Shown here one piece after another: positions 8,818-17,577 of a DNA stretch of 64,000 nucleotides (position 1 is the first letter of the stretch; each line of letters opens with the position of its first letter). A program made the translations under genes and the position numbers. Under the pieces are notes generated by a model. The model saw only the letters and a list, made by a program, of their open reading frames with translations. It did no database searches and was not told the DNA's origin. This DNA is from Clostridium sp. UBA4548 (GTDB taxonomy: Bacteria; Bacillota; Clostridia; Clostridiales; Clostridiaceae): the NCBI RefSeq assembly GCF_002387895.1, contig NZ_DGLI01000044.1:307940-371939 (forward strand), written 5' to 3'.

Positions 8818-10095
8818 ATGAAAAGAGCGTTATTAGTAGCTTTATTGCTTATGTCACTTACGGTAACAGCCTGCAGTCCAAAAGCCAAAACAACTGATGT
8901 AAATGGTGAAACAAAACAAACTGATGTAAGTCCAAGCACCCAAGTGAAAATTACTAAACATCCAGAACCTGCAACTTTCAATCGTGAAAGTGTAAGAACC
9001 TTGCCACCACCAAATCCCGCTTACGAGGGCGATAAGACCCTAGATCTTAGGAGCTATGATTTAAGTTCCCTTGATTTAAAAGATAAAGCAAAGGATTTAG
9101 AATATGCAGAGTTTGATAGCAAAACAATTTGGCCCAAAAGTTTGCCTGATAAGTTTGACCCTAAAAAGCAGATGGACCTGTGCAAAAGTCCTGGGCTTAA
9201 TGTAAAAAAGCTTCATAAAAAAGGAATAACAGGAAAAGGTGTAGGCCTAGCAATAATAGACCAAACACTCTTAGTAGACCACATTGAATACAAAGATAAT
9301 CTTAAAATGTATGAGGAAATTCATAATTTTGGTGATCAGGCACAAATGCACGGTCCTGCTGTAGCTTCAATAGCTGTAGGAAAAAATGTAGGGGTAGCAC
9401 CTGATGCAGATTTATATTATATTGCGGAAACTCATGGAGAATATAAAAATAACGATTTTGAATATGACTTCACCTGGGTTGCAAAATCTATTGATAGAAT
9501 CCTTGAAGTAAATAATACTCTTCCTCAGGATAAAAAAATTAGGGTAATTTCTATTTCCCTTGGTTGGGATAAAAGCCAAAAGGGTTATGAGGAAGTAAAT
9601 GCAGCTGTTGATAGAGCAAAAAAGGCAGGAGTATTTGTAGTTTCCTCTTCCCTTATAAACACAGATGGATACATGTTTAATGGTTTAGGCAGAAATCCTT
9701 TAAGTGATCCAGAAGCTACTTCTTCCTATGAACCAGGTTTGTTTTGGAAAGACAGATATTATGAATATGGTAATGAATTTTATACTATGATGGGAGAAAA
9801 GGCAGGAGTAAAAATTGATGAAGTTTTACTAATTCCAATGGATTCAAGAACCACTGCAAGTCCTACAAATCCTAAGGATTATGTGTTCTACAGAGAAGGT
9901 GGCTGGAGCTGGTCCATTCCATATGTAGCAGGGCTATATGCTTTAGCCTGTGAGGTTAATCCAGAGGTTAATCCAGAAATATTCTGGTCAACAGCCTTAA
10001 AAACTGGAGATACAATTAAAGTTCAAAATAACGGAAAAGACTACGAAATGAAGAAGGTAGTAAATCCTGTGAAACTAATGGAAGCCTTAAAGTAA
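8818..10095 (+). CDS. Lipoprotein with subtilisin-like (S8) peptidase domain
   Basis: A 425-residue protein with a lipoprotein signal (lipobox VTAC, Cys19), a proline-rich linker to about 70 and an S8-fold domain from about 135. The catalytic triad can be placed as Asp148 (LAIIDQT), His178 (MHGPAVASIAVG) and Ser364 (GGWSWSIPYVAG), although the usual GTSMA block is changed to GWSWS. It lacks an obvious pro-peptide inhibitor domain. It is expected to be tethered outside the membrane; whether it still cleaves protein is open given the unusual Ser motif. AGGGGGG precedes the ATG. A terminator follows at 10141. Confidence 0.8.
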   Translation: MKRALLVALLLMSLTVTACSPKAKTTDVNGETKQTDVSPSTQVKITKHPEPATFNRESVRTLPPPNPAYEGDKTLDLRSYDLSSLDLKDKAKDLEYAEFDSKTIWPKSLPDKFDPKKQMDLCKSPGLNVKKLHKKGITGKGVGLAIIDQTLLVDHIEYKDNLKMYEEIHNFGDQAQMHGPAVASIAVGKNVGVAPDADLYYIAETHGEYKNNDFEYDFTWVAKSIDRILEVNNTLPQDKKIRVISISLGWDKSQKGYEEVNAAVDRAKKAGVFVVSSSLINTDGYMFNGLGRNPLSDPEATSSYEPGLFWKDRYYEYGNEFYTMMGEKAGVKIDEVLLIPMDSRTTASPTNPKDYVFYREGGWSWSIPYVAGLYALACEVNPEVNPEIFWSTALKTGDTIKVQNNGKDYEMKKVVNPVKLMEALK

Positions 10096-10140
10096 GCTAT
10101 TAAGTACAAGTCTTTCAATTCCCAAATAAGTGAAAAAATT

Positions 10141-10162
10141 AAGCCCTATTAATTTAGGGCTT
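10141..10162 (+). terminator. Terminator of the subtilase lipoprotein gene
   Basis: AAGCCCTA/TAGGGCTT stem, 6-nt loop, then TTCTTCT. It lies 46 bp after the stop codon. Confidence 0.75.
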
Positions 10163-10299
10163 TTCTTCTAATAATTTATATTTATTCTCTATAACTTTTT
10201 ATTTTAACCATGTTTTGAAGAGATAATTCTACCCTCCTCTTCATGGTGAAAGCCTTTTTAGACCACGGGATTAGTCTTATAATTGCAATAATTTTATGC

Positions 10300-11088
10300 T
10301 TACAATAGCTCTCTCTTTTTAAAGGGTGACATGATAAATCTTTGAGCAGACTTTGTATTTGTAAGCCACTGGATATGAGCACTTTGTTTTGTATTTTCTA
10401 AGATTTTAGGAATAAAAAACTTTGCAACAGTTTCAGGCTTATCTGCTAAAATGTTAAATACTTTCTTAAATTGCTTATCCTCAGTAACTGTAGAAACCTC
10501 TCCTGTAGGGGCTTTAGTGATAAACTCAGTAAGCATCATACCTGGAGATAATCTACCTACCTTAACTGGAGAATTTTTAAGTTCCTTTGCTAAACCCTTT
10601 GTAAAATAAGTAAGTGCACGCTTTGAAGTTCCATATAAAATGGTTTTTTCTATAATCATATCATTTGAGCCTAAGCCTTCCATGTTCCAAACCTGACCAT
10701 AGCCCTGCTTAAGCATATTTTCAACAGCTACCTTGCATCCGTACATAATCCCTTTTATATTGGTATCCACCACTGCTTCAATATATTCCGCTTCAGTATC
10801 CCACATAAACTCATGAGGAACATTTTGACCTGCATTATTAATCCAAATATCAACGGTTCCCCACTTTTCTATAGATTTAGTCCACAGGTTTTTAACCTCT
10901 GATATATTTCTTACATTACAAGGTACATAAATAAACTGTTTTTCAAAGGCTTCAACCTGATGGTTTTCTCTATTAAAGGAATTTTCCCTTGATCCAGATA
11001 TAGTAACATTACACCCTGCTTTTAAAAATTCTTTAGCCATTTCAAGGCCCAAGCCCCTAGTACTACCAGTAATCACAACATTTTTCAC
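10300..11088 (-). CDS. SDR family NAD(P)-dependent oxidoreductase
   Basis: A 262-residue Rossmann enzyme. The nucleotide loop is TGSTRGLGLEM near residue 7, NNAG near 86 and the catalytic YGTSK near 152, all intact. A GTG start is preceded by GGGGGG. The family reduces or oxidises carbonyl/hydroxyl substrates; the C-terminal half (GLAKELKNSPVKVGRLSPGMM) resembles SDRs annotated as ketoreductases, but the substrate is unknown. It stands alone, with a decayed repeat element immediately upstream. Confidence 0.85.
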   Translation of the reverse strand: MKNVVITGSTRGLGLEMAKEFLKAGCNVTISGSRENSFNRENHQVEAFEKQFIYVPCNVRNISEVKNLWTKSIEKWGTVDIWINNAGQNVPHEFMWDTEAEYIEAVVDTNIKGIMYGCKVAVENMLKQGYGQVWNMEGLGSNDMIIEKTILYGTSKRALTYFTKGLAKELKNSPVKVGRLSPGMMLTEFITKAPTGEVSTVTEDKQFKKVFNILADKPETVAKFFIPKILENTKQSAHIQWLTNTKSAQRFIMSPFKKRELL

Positions 11089-11110
11089 TATAGATCCCCC
11101 CTCTTACCTT

Positions 11111-11313
11111 TAGAAATTTTCAAAAATAACTAATCAGTCTACTGGCCTATTTTGCTTAATACTACGTGCACAGAACCTATTAATAGCCCAACTATAAATA
11201 GAACCTGCGTCTTTGGCTTACGCAAAATATTTTTCGCATTTTTAATTATTTATTTTTTACGATGCTTCACTCAAAATATCCTTCATATCTTTGACATATT
11301 TTCAGATGCCTTA
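11111..11313. repeat. Repeat family 1, copy 1 (decayed MITE-like element)
   Basis: About 200 bp alignable by eye to the copies at 19318, 49220 and 50770. Shared blocks are TTTTCAAAAATAA at the left end, ACTACGT.AACAGAACC, then AAAATATCCTTCA and AGATGCCTTA at the right end. This copy is the most diverged. It lies just upstream of the SDR gene and may carry or disrupt its promoter. It does not encode a protein. Confidence 0.65.
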
Positions 11314-11456
11314 TCTAATTTTATTATAACAGAATATTCCATAAAATGGAGGTTTTTTGAATACTTCCTAACCCATAGTTTTTTAATATTGCACAAATAA
11401 TATAGATAGTTTAAAGGATAGAATTGAATAGTATTAAGCTAATATGACATAAACAC

Positions 11457-11492
11457 AAAACAGCACCGACCTTAAACTATCCGTGCTGTTTT
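11457..11492. terminator. Bidirectional terminator hairpin (repeat unit shared with 17787)
   Basis: AAAACAGCAC and GTGCTGTTTT arms flank a 16-nt loop. The same hairpin with matching flanks recurs at 17787-17822. Here it would terminate minus-strand transcripts coming from the hydrogenase operon and the broken Hsp18 gene. Confidence 0.65.
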
Positions 11493-11573
11493 AATAAACT
11501 TTTTAAATTTTATTGTCCTGATATTAAGGGGAATCCTTTAGTTAAACTAACTTAGCTACTTTTATATTTCTTA

Positions 11574-11697
11574 TTAAATGTCTATTTTTTTCTTCTTGTC
11601 ATTTCCCTTTGCTAGTTTTGGAAGAGTTATCTTTAAAACGCCATGATTAAATGATGCATTAGTAATGTTCTTCTCCACGTTATCTATATAAAAACTA
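11574..11697 (-). pseudogene. Hsp18/Hsp20 small heat-shock protein, 3' fragment only
   Basis: The minus strand encodes the last 40 residues of a small heat-shock protein: SFYIDNVEKNITNASF, then GVLKITLPKLAKG, ending KKKKIDI and a stop. The order and wording match the end of the alpha-crystallin domain and tail of clostridial Hsp18. The upstream part is absent: the sequence runs straight into the end of the hydrogenase gene, whose TAG stop overlaps the fragment by a few bases. A deletion therefore fused the hydrogenase 3' end to the tail of hsp18. Confidence 0.72.
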
Positions 11698-13116
11698 TAC
11701 AAAGTTCAAAATTTCAATTGCGTCCTTGATTGTCTTTTCCATAGCCTCTCTGCCATAATCATCAACTAGCCTTCTATCTTTCGGATTGTGGGTTAAGCAG
11801 GCGGCCCCGCCTATACACCCATCGTTGCAAGCCATGCCTTCAATAAAGTTTTCTTTTAATACACCTTTACTAGCTTTTAAAAGTGCAATTCTACATTCTT
11901 CAATTCCACTACAAGAAATTGGAGAAGCTTTAAAATCTGTTACCCCTTGCTCTTTTAGAGCCTCCACTACTGCATCTGATAAACCACCACTTCTTGCAAA
12001 AATTCTTCCAAAGTAAGAGGCATTATCTAGAACATCATTTGGTAGCTTTGAAAGATTAATATTTCTACTATCAAATAGCGCTTGAAGCTCTTCAAAGGTT
12101 AAAACCACATCTACATATTGTTTAACTCTATGTTTTTTAACTTCAGCTTTCTTTGCAGTGCAAGGTCCAATAAATATAACCTTACTATCAGGGTGAATTC
12201 TTTTAATATATTTTCCGATTTCAGCCATGGGGGATAGATTATGAGAAATATGTTCCTCTAAATTAGGAAAATTTTTCTCAATGTAAGCTACAAAGGCAGG
12301 ACAACAAGAACTAGTTAAGAATTCTTTTTCTACCAGTTCCTTAGCTTCCTTGTGGGCCACCATGTCCGCACCAAGGGCTACCTCTACAACATTGTAAAAC
12401 CCTAGCTGTTTAAGTCCTGAAACTACTTGACCTATGTTAGCATTTTGAAATTGTCCTGTAATAGACGGAGCAATAATTGCATAAATTTTATTTTCACCAT
12501 TGCTCTCTCGTAGAAGTTTTATGGCCTCAAGTATATAGGATTTATCCATAACAGCACCAAAAGGGCATTGATATACACAAGCACCACAGGCAATACATTT
12601 GGACTCATCAATATGAGCTTTTTTATTTTCATCCATAGAAATAGCATGGACCTTACAGGCATTTTCACAGGGTCGAACACTTTTTATAATTGCATTATAT
12701 TGACAAGCATTTAAACATTTCCCACAGCTAATACATTTTTTATGATCTATAACTGCTTTATGAGAAACAAAGGAAATAGCACCTCTCGGACAAGCATTTT
12801 CACATCTATGAGCAATGCAGCCTCTGCAAGCAGGGCCAACAGAAAATTCAGTGATAGGACACTCGTCACAAGCTATATCTAAAACTTCAATTACATTGGG
12901 ATTATTTTTATCTCCACCCATAGCAAGTTTTATACGTTCATTTAAAATAGCACGCTCTTTATAAATACAACAACGAATAGAAGGTTCTGGACCTGGTACA
13001 ATTTTTTTAGGTATATCTAGCATTCCACCCTCTAAATTATCCTCAAAAGCAAGCTTTGCAACTTCTTTTAACACATCATATTTAAGAGCTTGAACATTAG
13101 TATCAAATAATCTCAT
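11695..13116 (-). CDS. [FeFe]-hydrogenase, group B type (monomeric, ferredoxin-like N terminus)
   Basis: A 473-residue iron-sulfur protein. The N-terminal half has several 4Fe-4S motifs (CDECPITEFSVGPACRGC, CISCGKCLNACQYNA, CIACGACVYQCPFGA). The C-terminal half has the H-cluster signatures L1 TSSCCPAFV, L2 FIGPCTAKKAE and L3 GMACNDGCIGGAACLTH. These variants, and the Cys-rich insert, fit group B rather than classical group A hydrogenases. The physiological role of group B is uncertain; ferredoxin-linked H2 turnover is the family expectation. The start at 13116 has AGGAGG 7 bp upstream; it overlaps the phosphatase end region, so it is translationally coupled in a four-gene operon. Confidence 0.85.
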   Translation of the reverse strand: MRLFDTNVQALKYDVLKEVAKLAFEDNLEGGMLDIPKKIVPGPEPSIRCCIYKERAILNERIKLAMGGDKNNPNVIEVLDIACDECPITEFSVGPACRGCIAHRCENACPRGAISFVSHKAVIDHKKCISCGKCLNACQYNAIIKSVRPCENACKVHAISMDENKKAHIDESKCIACGACVYQCPFGAVMDKSYILEAIKLLRESNGENKIYAIIAPSITGQFQNANIGQVVSGLKQLGFYNVVEVALGADMVAHKEAKELVEKEFLTSSCCPAFVAYIEKNFPNLEEHISHNLSPMAEIGKYIKRIHPDSKVIFIGPCTAKKAEVKKHRVKQYVDVVLTFEELQALFDSRNINLSKLPNDVLDNASYFGRIFARSGGLSDAVVEALKEQGVTDFKASPISCSGIEECRIALLKASKGVLKENFIEGMACNDGCIGGAACLTHNPKDRRLVDDYGREAMEKTIKDAIEILNFV

Positions 13117-13127
13117 GATTCTACCTC

Positions 13128-14300
13128 CTAACATAAGCTTATTTTAACTTTTTTATCCATTTTCATTAAAAGACTTTTTAGTTCTCTTATAAATTCCATT
13201 TTTATTGATGAATTAATCTGCATACCATCTATTTCATGACCAGGATTAATTGCTTTACCAATAAAGAAATTTATATCTGTAGCTTCCTCAAAGAGCAACT
13301 TGGCAAGTAGAGAAGCACCATCAGTTTTATTCTCTAAATCAAGGGAAATTTTACTATCCTCTAAGTACTTTCTACCTAGTTCTACTACCTTACCAAGGGT
13401 AATAACTCCTTCAGTAACTAAATCTACACCCTCTATGTGGGCAATGGCAGGTATTTCTTCATTCTGGGAATTAGCAACTATTTTTATAGGTTTATTTAAA
13501 TAGTTACTAACCATTTTTGAGGTACTCCCACCACATACTATCTTTTTACCTACCTTAGAAAAAAATAGTTTTAGTATTATATTATCCTCTTCTTTTTTCT
13601 CAGGAGGGCCTATAATAAGGTTTACTACCTGTCTTTTTCTTATCTTAAATACTGCAACCGTTGAGTCATCCTGAGGAGTACCAAGAGATAAATCCATGCA
13701 GGCATCAGCAATGGTGGAGGCCATTCTTTGGGGTGACATATTAGGTGTATACCATAGTTCTATATATTTAATAACTTCATCACGCTTCCAACCATTTGTA
13801 GTAACTCGCCCTAGACCAGCACTAGTAATGCCATCTGTAAGTAAAATAACCATATCTCCAACTTGGAGTTTTATATTGCTTTCATAGATTTCTTTTTCTC
13901 CAATAATCTTGCAGGTGGAGGAATAGGAATAATTTTTACCCTCTCTCACTATAATTGCAGTAGGATTATCAAACTGACCTAAATAAGCATTATTGTCATA
14001 GTGATAAAATTGAAATATTGTAAAGGTGGAATAAGCAAGATTTCTAACCTTACATACAGGTAAGGTTTTTGCTACAGTATGCACGCTATGTTCAATAGAC
14101 ATATTTCCAGCCATCATGGTACTTAAAATTTTCGAAGTTAGTGTGGCCAAGATATTTGCTTTAATTCCACTACCAAGTCCATCAGAAAGTACAATTGTGG
14201 TGGTATCCTCCTTCTTTACCATGGTATAATAATCTCCACAAATCTTTTCACCATGCTTATTGAGGCTTACAAATCCACACTCCATAAATATGTTTTTCAC
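13128..14300 (-). CDS. SpoIIE-type PP2C serine phosphatase linked to hydrogenase sensor
   Basis: A 390-residue soluble protein. Residues 1-205 form a PP2C/SpoIIE domain: CGDYYTMVKKED, VLSDGLGSGIKAN (metal-binding Asp), LLTDGITSAG and QDDSTVAVFKI supply the expected acidic metal ligands. The C-terminal 170 residues are of unknown function. The GTG start overlaps the TAG stop of the sensory hydrogenase gene (TAGTG), indicating coupled translation. Putative sensory group C3 [FeFe]-hydrogenases are known to sit beside such phosphatases; the likely model is redox or H2 signal in, dephosphorylation of an anti-sigma-antagonist-like target out. The target is not visible here. Confidence 0.82.
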   Translation of the reverse strand: MKNIFMECGFVSLNKHGEKICGDYYTMVKKEDTTTIVLSDGLGSGIKANILATLTSKILSTMMAGNMSIEHSVHTVAKTLPVCKVRNLAYSTFTIFQFYHYDNNAYLGQFDNPTAIIVREGKNYSYSSTCKIIGEKEIYESNIKLQVGDMVILLTDGITSAGLGRVTTNGWKRDEVIKYIELWYTPNMSPQRMASTIADACMDLSLGTPQDDSTVAVFKIRKRQVVNLIIGPPEKKEEDNIILKLFFSKVGKKIVCGGSTSKMVSNYLNKPIKIVANSQNEEIPAIAHIEGVDLVTEGVITLGKVVELGRKYLEDSKISLDLENKTDGASLLAKLLFEEATDINFFIGKAINPGHEIDGMQINSSIKMEFIRELKSLLMKMDKKVKISLC

Positions 14301-15988
14301 TAGTCTTCATCCTCCTCAAACATAGTGTTTTTTAACTCATTTAAGGCAACTTGTGTTTCAGCTGTGGTTTCACCAAGTAAAGAAGCGATTTCGTGAACAA
14401 TACCTATTTGCTTTTCTAGTATTATATCAGCAATATTCTTTGCGTTATTTCTTGAAGCTAGAAGTTTTTCTCTCTTTAACTGTTTCTTAGTTATATCCTT
14501 CATTATGCAAATTACTACATGGCTATTTTTATCATACACTAGCAACTCTTCTATATATTTTTCATATTCTGCTAAATAAATCTTCTTGCTTATTCTACCT
14601 TCCTCTTTAGAAATTACATTGACAAAGTCAAACTCGTCCATAATTCTTGACACAGGTACACCGATAATATCTTCACTTTTGGATATCCCAAAGATATTAC
14701 AGGCAGCTCTATTAATTTGTTGAATCTTTAAATCCATATCCACAGCTAAAATTGCATTTGGAGTTGCACTTATAATTTTGTCAGAGAAGGATTCTGCTTT
14801 ACTCCTCATATAAGGAAGACACATGGTTATTTCGGCTTTACCAAAGTAAACAGCAATAGCTTTTTCTCTACAGGTATGATATCCACAGGTGCCACAATTA
14901 AGTTCATCACTGAGACTATTTCTACCCATTTTTTTAAGTATAGCTGCAATATCACTTTTGCTAGGAGGAAGGTAAACAATCTCTTCACTCTTAATTTCCT
15001 TATAGAGATTCATATCTATGTTTAAATCATAATCACAGAAAGTTTCCCTATTAAAAGCAAGTTCCTCCACCTTTATTTGTGCATTTATAAGATTTAATTT
15101 ATTTTTACCTTTTGCAGGACCATTAACACAACTGCCATTGCAAGCACTCATTTCGATGAAGCAATTTTCAAAATTACCTTCCTCTATTTCATTAAGTGCA
15201 TCAATACAATTATCTAGTCCGTCTATAGGAATGTATTTATAATTTGTATCTATATTCATGGTCCTAATTATTCCACCAGCCACTGGAAAGAATCTAGATA
15301 AGTATTTTGAGGAGGGTATAGCCTCCGTGTTAATTACGTTAATCTGTTCTTCCTCAAGCCACTGATTGAGCTCATCAAAGGTCAAAGCTATATCTATTAT
15401 TCCAGGATAGTTTTCAACCTCATCTTTTTTAGAAATACAAGGTCCGATAAACACCACCTGTGAATTGGGATTCTCCTCTTTTATCAACTTTCCATGAGCT
15501 TGCATAGGAGATAAAACAGGGGCTAAATTTCTAAGAGTATTAGGATGATGCTTTTGAATTAACTTAACTACTGTTGGACAACAAGAAGAAATTATTGTTT
15601 CCCCAGTGTTTTTAGCTATGAGTTTTTCATACTCACTCTTTACTAAAAATGCGCCTTGTGCAGTCTCATAGGCCTCTGAAAAACCTAGTTTTTTTAATAT
15701 ATCTTTAAATTCTTCAAAGGTTGAAACATTGTAATTTGCAATAAAAGAAGGAGCAACACTAGCAATAATATCCTTATCTCCTCTAATTAAATTTTTAACA
15801 ATTTCTAAGTCATTCCTAACTTCTTTAGCATCTTGAGGGCAGGTTAAAATACAGTTTCCACAAAGTATACAGTCTCTTTCTAGGATTTGTGCCTGATGGT
15901 CCTTAACTTCAATAGATTTAACAGGACAATTCCTTACACACTTATAACAATTTTTACAATTAGCCTTTTTTAATTTTAAAATGCTCAT
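14300..15988 (-). CDS. Sensory [FeFe]-hydrogenase-like protein with PAS domain (group C, HsfB/HydS type)
   Basis: A 562-residue protein. In order: two ferredoxin-type clusters (CKNCYKCVRNCP, CILCGNCILTCP), an H-cluster domain with L1 ISSCCPTVV, L2 FIGPCISKKDE and L3 MSACNGSCVNGPAKG, then a further cluster motif CGTCGYHTCREKA...C near 365-395, a PAS domain (about 400-500; ILAVDMDLKIQQINRAA) and a short coiled C terminus. The L3 motif differs from catalytic enzymes, as in putative sensory hydrogenases. It probably senses H2 or redox state and passes it through PAS to the adjacent phosphatase; this is inference from family and context. Confidence 0.85.
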   Translation of the reverse strand: MSILKLKKANCKNCYKCVRNCPVKSIEVKDHQAQILERDCILCGNCILTCPQDAKEVRNDLEIVKNLIRGDKDIIASVAPSFIANYNVSTFEEFKDILKKLGFSEAYETAQGAFLVKSEYEKLIAKNTGETIISSCCPTVVKLIQKHHPNTLRNLAPVLSPMQAHGKLIKEENPNSQVVFIGPCISKKDEVENYPGIIDIALTFDELNQWLEEEQINVINTEAIPSSKYLSRFFPVAGGIIRTMNIDTNYKYIPIDGLDNCIDALNEIEEGNFENCFIEMSACNGSCVNGPAKGKNKLNLINAQIKVEELAFNRETFCDYDLNIDMNLYKEIKSEEIVYLPPSKSDIAAILKKMGRNSLSDELNCGTCGYHTCREKAIAVYFGKAEITMCLPYMRSKAESFSDKIISATPNAILAVDMDLKIQQINRAACNIFGISKSEDIIGVPVSRIMDEFDFVNVISKEEGRISKKIYLAEYEKYIEELLVYDKNSHVVICIMKDITKKQLKREKLLASRNNAKNIADIILEKQIGIVHEIASLLGETTAETQVALNELKNTMFEEDED

Positions 15989-15991
15989 ATG

Positions 15992-16237
15992 CTAATCAAC
16001 CTTCTTTAAAACATATTTATCAAAAACCTCTGTTAAATTTTCCTTTGTTACGCCTGTTACAAGCTGTTCATCCACTTTTATGGTTACTCCTGCTTTACAA
16101 TAGCCAAGACAAAAGGCAACCTTAACCTTAACCTGACTATCTAAGTCTTTTTCAGTTATCATTGCCTTTAAATTATTCATTATTTCATAAGATCCTCTAA
16201 CATGACAACTGCTGCCTATGCATACTAAAACATCCAT
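15992..16237 (-). CDS. (2Fe-2S) ferredoxin domain protein, NuoE/HydC-like
   Basis: An 81-residue thioredoxin-fold 2Fe-2S protein with four ligand cysteines in the pattern CIGSSC and CLGYC. It is the first gene of the hydrogenase-sensor operon and 3 bp from the next gene. It probably delivers electrons to or from the Fe-S domains encoded downstream. The start at 16237 is chosen because AAAGGAGG lies 7 bp upstream; the ATG at 16267 has no RBS. Confidence 0.85.
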   Translation of the reverse strand: MDVLVCIGSSCHVRGSYEIMNNLKAMITEKDLDSQVKVKVAFCLGYCKAGVTIKVDEQLVTGVTKENLTEVFDKYVLKKVD

Positions 16238-16285
16238 TTTAAAGCCTCCTTTAGAATGTTTATTCATAATTTTAACTAAAATTTA

Positions 16286-16344
16286 ACTACTGAAATTGAT
16301 AAAACATTCACATTGTCTTCATTGTAACATTGAACTTCAGTAGT
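16286..16344. promoter_or_regulatory. Paired inverted half-sites between hydrogenase operon and LysR gene
   Basis: ACTACTGAA at 16286-16294 and its exact complement TTCAGTAGT at 16336-16344 face each other 50 bp centre to centre, about five helical turns, in the divergent promoter. LysR-type tetramers typically bind two such spaced sites, so this is a candidate binding site for the neighbouring LysR protein. Confidence 0.5.
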
Positions 16345-16398
16345 GGGTAATGTATAATTTATATATCTAATATGTTTAATAATGAATGGATGATAGTA

Positions 16399-17340
16399 AT
16401 GAATTTATTACACCTAAAATATATTGTAGAAGTTGAAAAGACTAACTCCATAACTAAGGCTGCTCAGAATTTATTTATGGGACAACCTAATTTAAGCAGA
16501 GCTATTAAGGACCTTGAAAAGGAGATCGGAATAACTATTTTCAAGAGGACTGTTAAAGGGGTTGAACCCACTAGAAAAGGTGCTGAGTTTTTATCCTATA
16601 CAAAGGCAATTTTATCTCAAATTAATGAGTTAGAGTCTTTATATAAACCTTGTGAGTCTGATGTCATAGAATTTAATATGTCTGTGCCTAGGGCAACCTA
16701 TGTTTCTGTTGCATTTTCTGAATTTCTTAACTCCTTTAAAGAGGAAAGGGCAATAAATATATTTTTCAAGGAAACAAACTCTATGGGAGCAATAAATGAT
16801 GTGAATAACGGGGATTCTAATTTAGGAATTATTCGTTATCAAAAACTCTATGAAAGCTACTTTCTATCCTTTTTAAAGGATTCAGATTTAGAGTATGAAC
16901 CCCTCTGGGAATTTGACTTGTGCTTGCTTATGTCAAAAGACCATCCTCTTGCTCACCATGAAGATATACCTTATTATGACCTATGCGACTATACAGAGAT
17001 TGTCCATGGAGATTTTCAGGTACCTTCGCTTTCTCCTAATGAACTTAAAAAGGATTTTAGAGCCAAGTTACCTTCCAAACGGATTTATGTATATGAAAGA
17101 GGAAGTCAATTTGACTTATTACAAAGGGTAAAGGGTTCCTTTATGTGGGTATCTCCAATTCCCCAGGATGTTTTGGACCATCAGAATATGATTTTGAGAA
17201 AATCTTCTGCTGGCTCATTAGTTAATAAGGATATTATAATTTATAAGCAAAATCATGTGTTTACACCCTATGAAAAGTTGTTTATTAAAATGTTAAAGAA
17301 CTTTACAAAAAATGAAAAAGCAACCTGTGGGTTCAGGTAA
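16399..17340 (+). CDS. LysR family transcriptional regulator
   Basis: A 313-residue regulator. The winged HTH at 1-60 reads LLHLKYIVEVEKTNSITKAA followed by NLSRAIKDLEKEIG; residues 85-300 are a periplasmic-binding-like effector domain. It is divergent from the hydrogenase/phosphatase operon and likely controls it. The ATG at 16399 is preferred over 16372 because it begins the conserved HTH and has a GGATGAT sequence upstream. The effector is unknown. An IS200 relic abuts the 3' end. Confidence 0.85.
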   Translation: MNLLHLKYIVEVEKTNSITKAAQNLFMGQPNLSRAIKDLEKEIGITIFKRTVKGVEPTRKGAEFLSYTKAILSQINELESLYKPCESDVIEFNMSVPRATYVSVAFSEFLNSFKEERAINIFFKETNSMGAINDVNNGDSNLGIIRYQKLYESYFLSFLKDSDLEYEPLWEFDLCLLMSKDHPLAHHEDIPYYDLCDYTEIVHGDFQVPSLSPNELKKDFRAKLPSKRIYVYERGSQFDLLQRVKGSFMWVSPIPQDVLDHQNMILRKSSAGSLVNKDIIIYKQNHVFTPYEKLFIKMLKNFTKNEKATCGFR

Positions 17341-17344
17341 ATAC

Positions 17345-17493
17345 TCAGTTTCTCTGTGTTCATATAACTTTCTAAGAATTTTACCTATATGAACTTTAAT
17401 TTTTCCATATATCACTTGCTTACGGTATTTTGGTGTAAAAACTATATGGTATTTACAATTCCACTTACTATGTGCTAAACTTTAACTATCCAT
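17345..17493 (-). pseudogene. IS200-type transposase (TnpA) 5' fragment
   Basis: The minus strand reads MDS, an in-frame TAA, then SLAHSKWNCKYHIVFTPKYR and KQVIYGKIKVHIGKILRKLY, the conserved start of IS200/IS605 Y1 transposases. The catalytic HUH motif and Tyr are beyond the break, which falls at the end of the LysR gene. The element is dead both by the early stop and by truncation. Confidence 0.82.
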
Positions 17494-17516
17494 ACTGGAT
17501 GACCTCCTTCGTTATT

Positions 17517-17539
17517 GATACGGTTGGCGAACCTGTATC
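17517..17539 (-). mobile_element. IS200 left-end subterminal hairpin
   Basis: GATACGGTT and AACCtGTATC arms with a GGCG loop sit just upstream of the tnpA relic start. Such a hairpin near the left end is typical of IS200 and can also occlude tnpA translation. Confidence 0.55.
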
Positions 17540-17577
17540 TATTTTAACAAAGGAGGTTTATTTTTTTCTACTCATAG

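Noticed and set aside
10182..10382. 66-codon minus-strand ORF at the end of the SDR gene
   Set aside because: Overlaps the SDR C terminus in another frame; no RBS. A frameshift near the SDR end was considered but the SDR stop looks normal for its length.
11152..11400. 82-codon plus-strand ORF
   Set aside because: It lies inside repeat family 1 copy 1 and translates the repeat, which is non-coding in its other copies.
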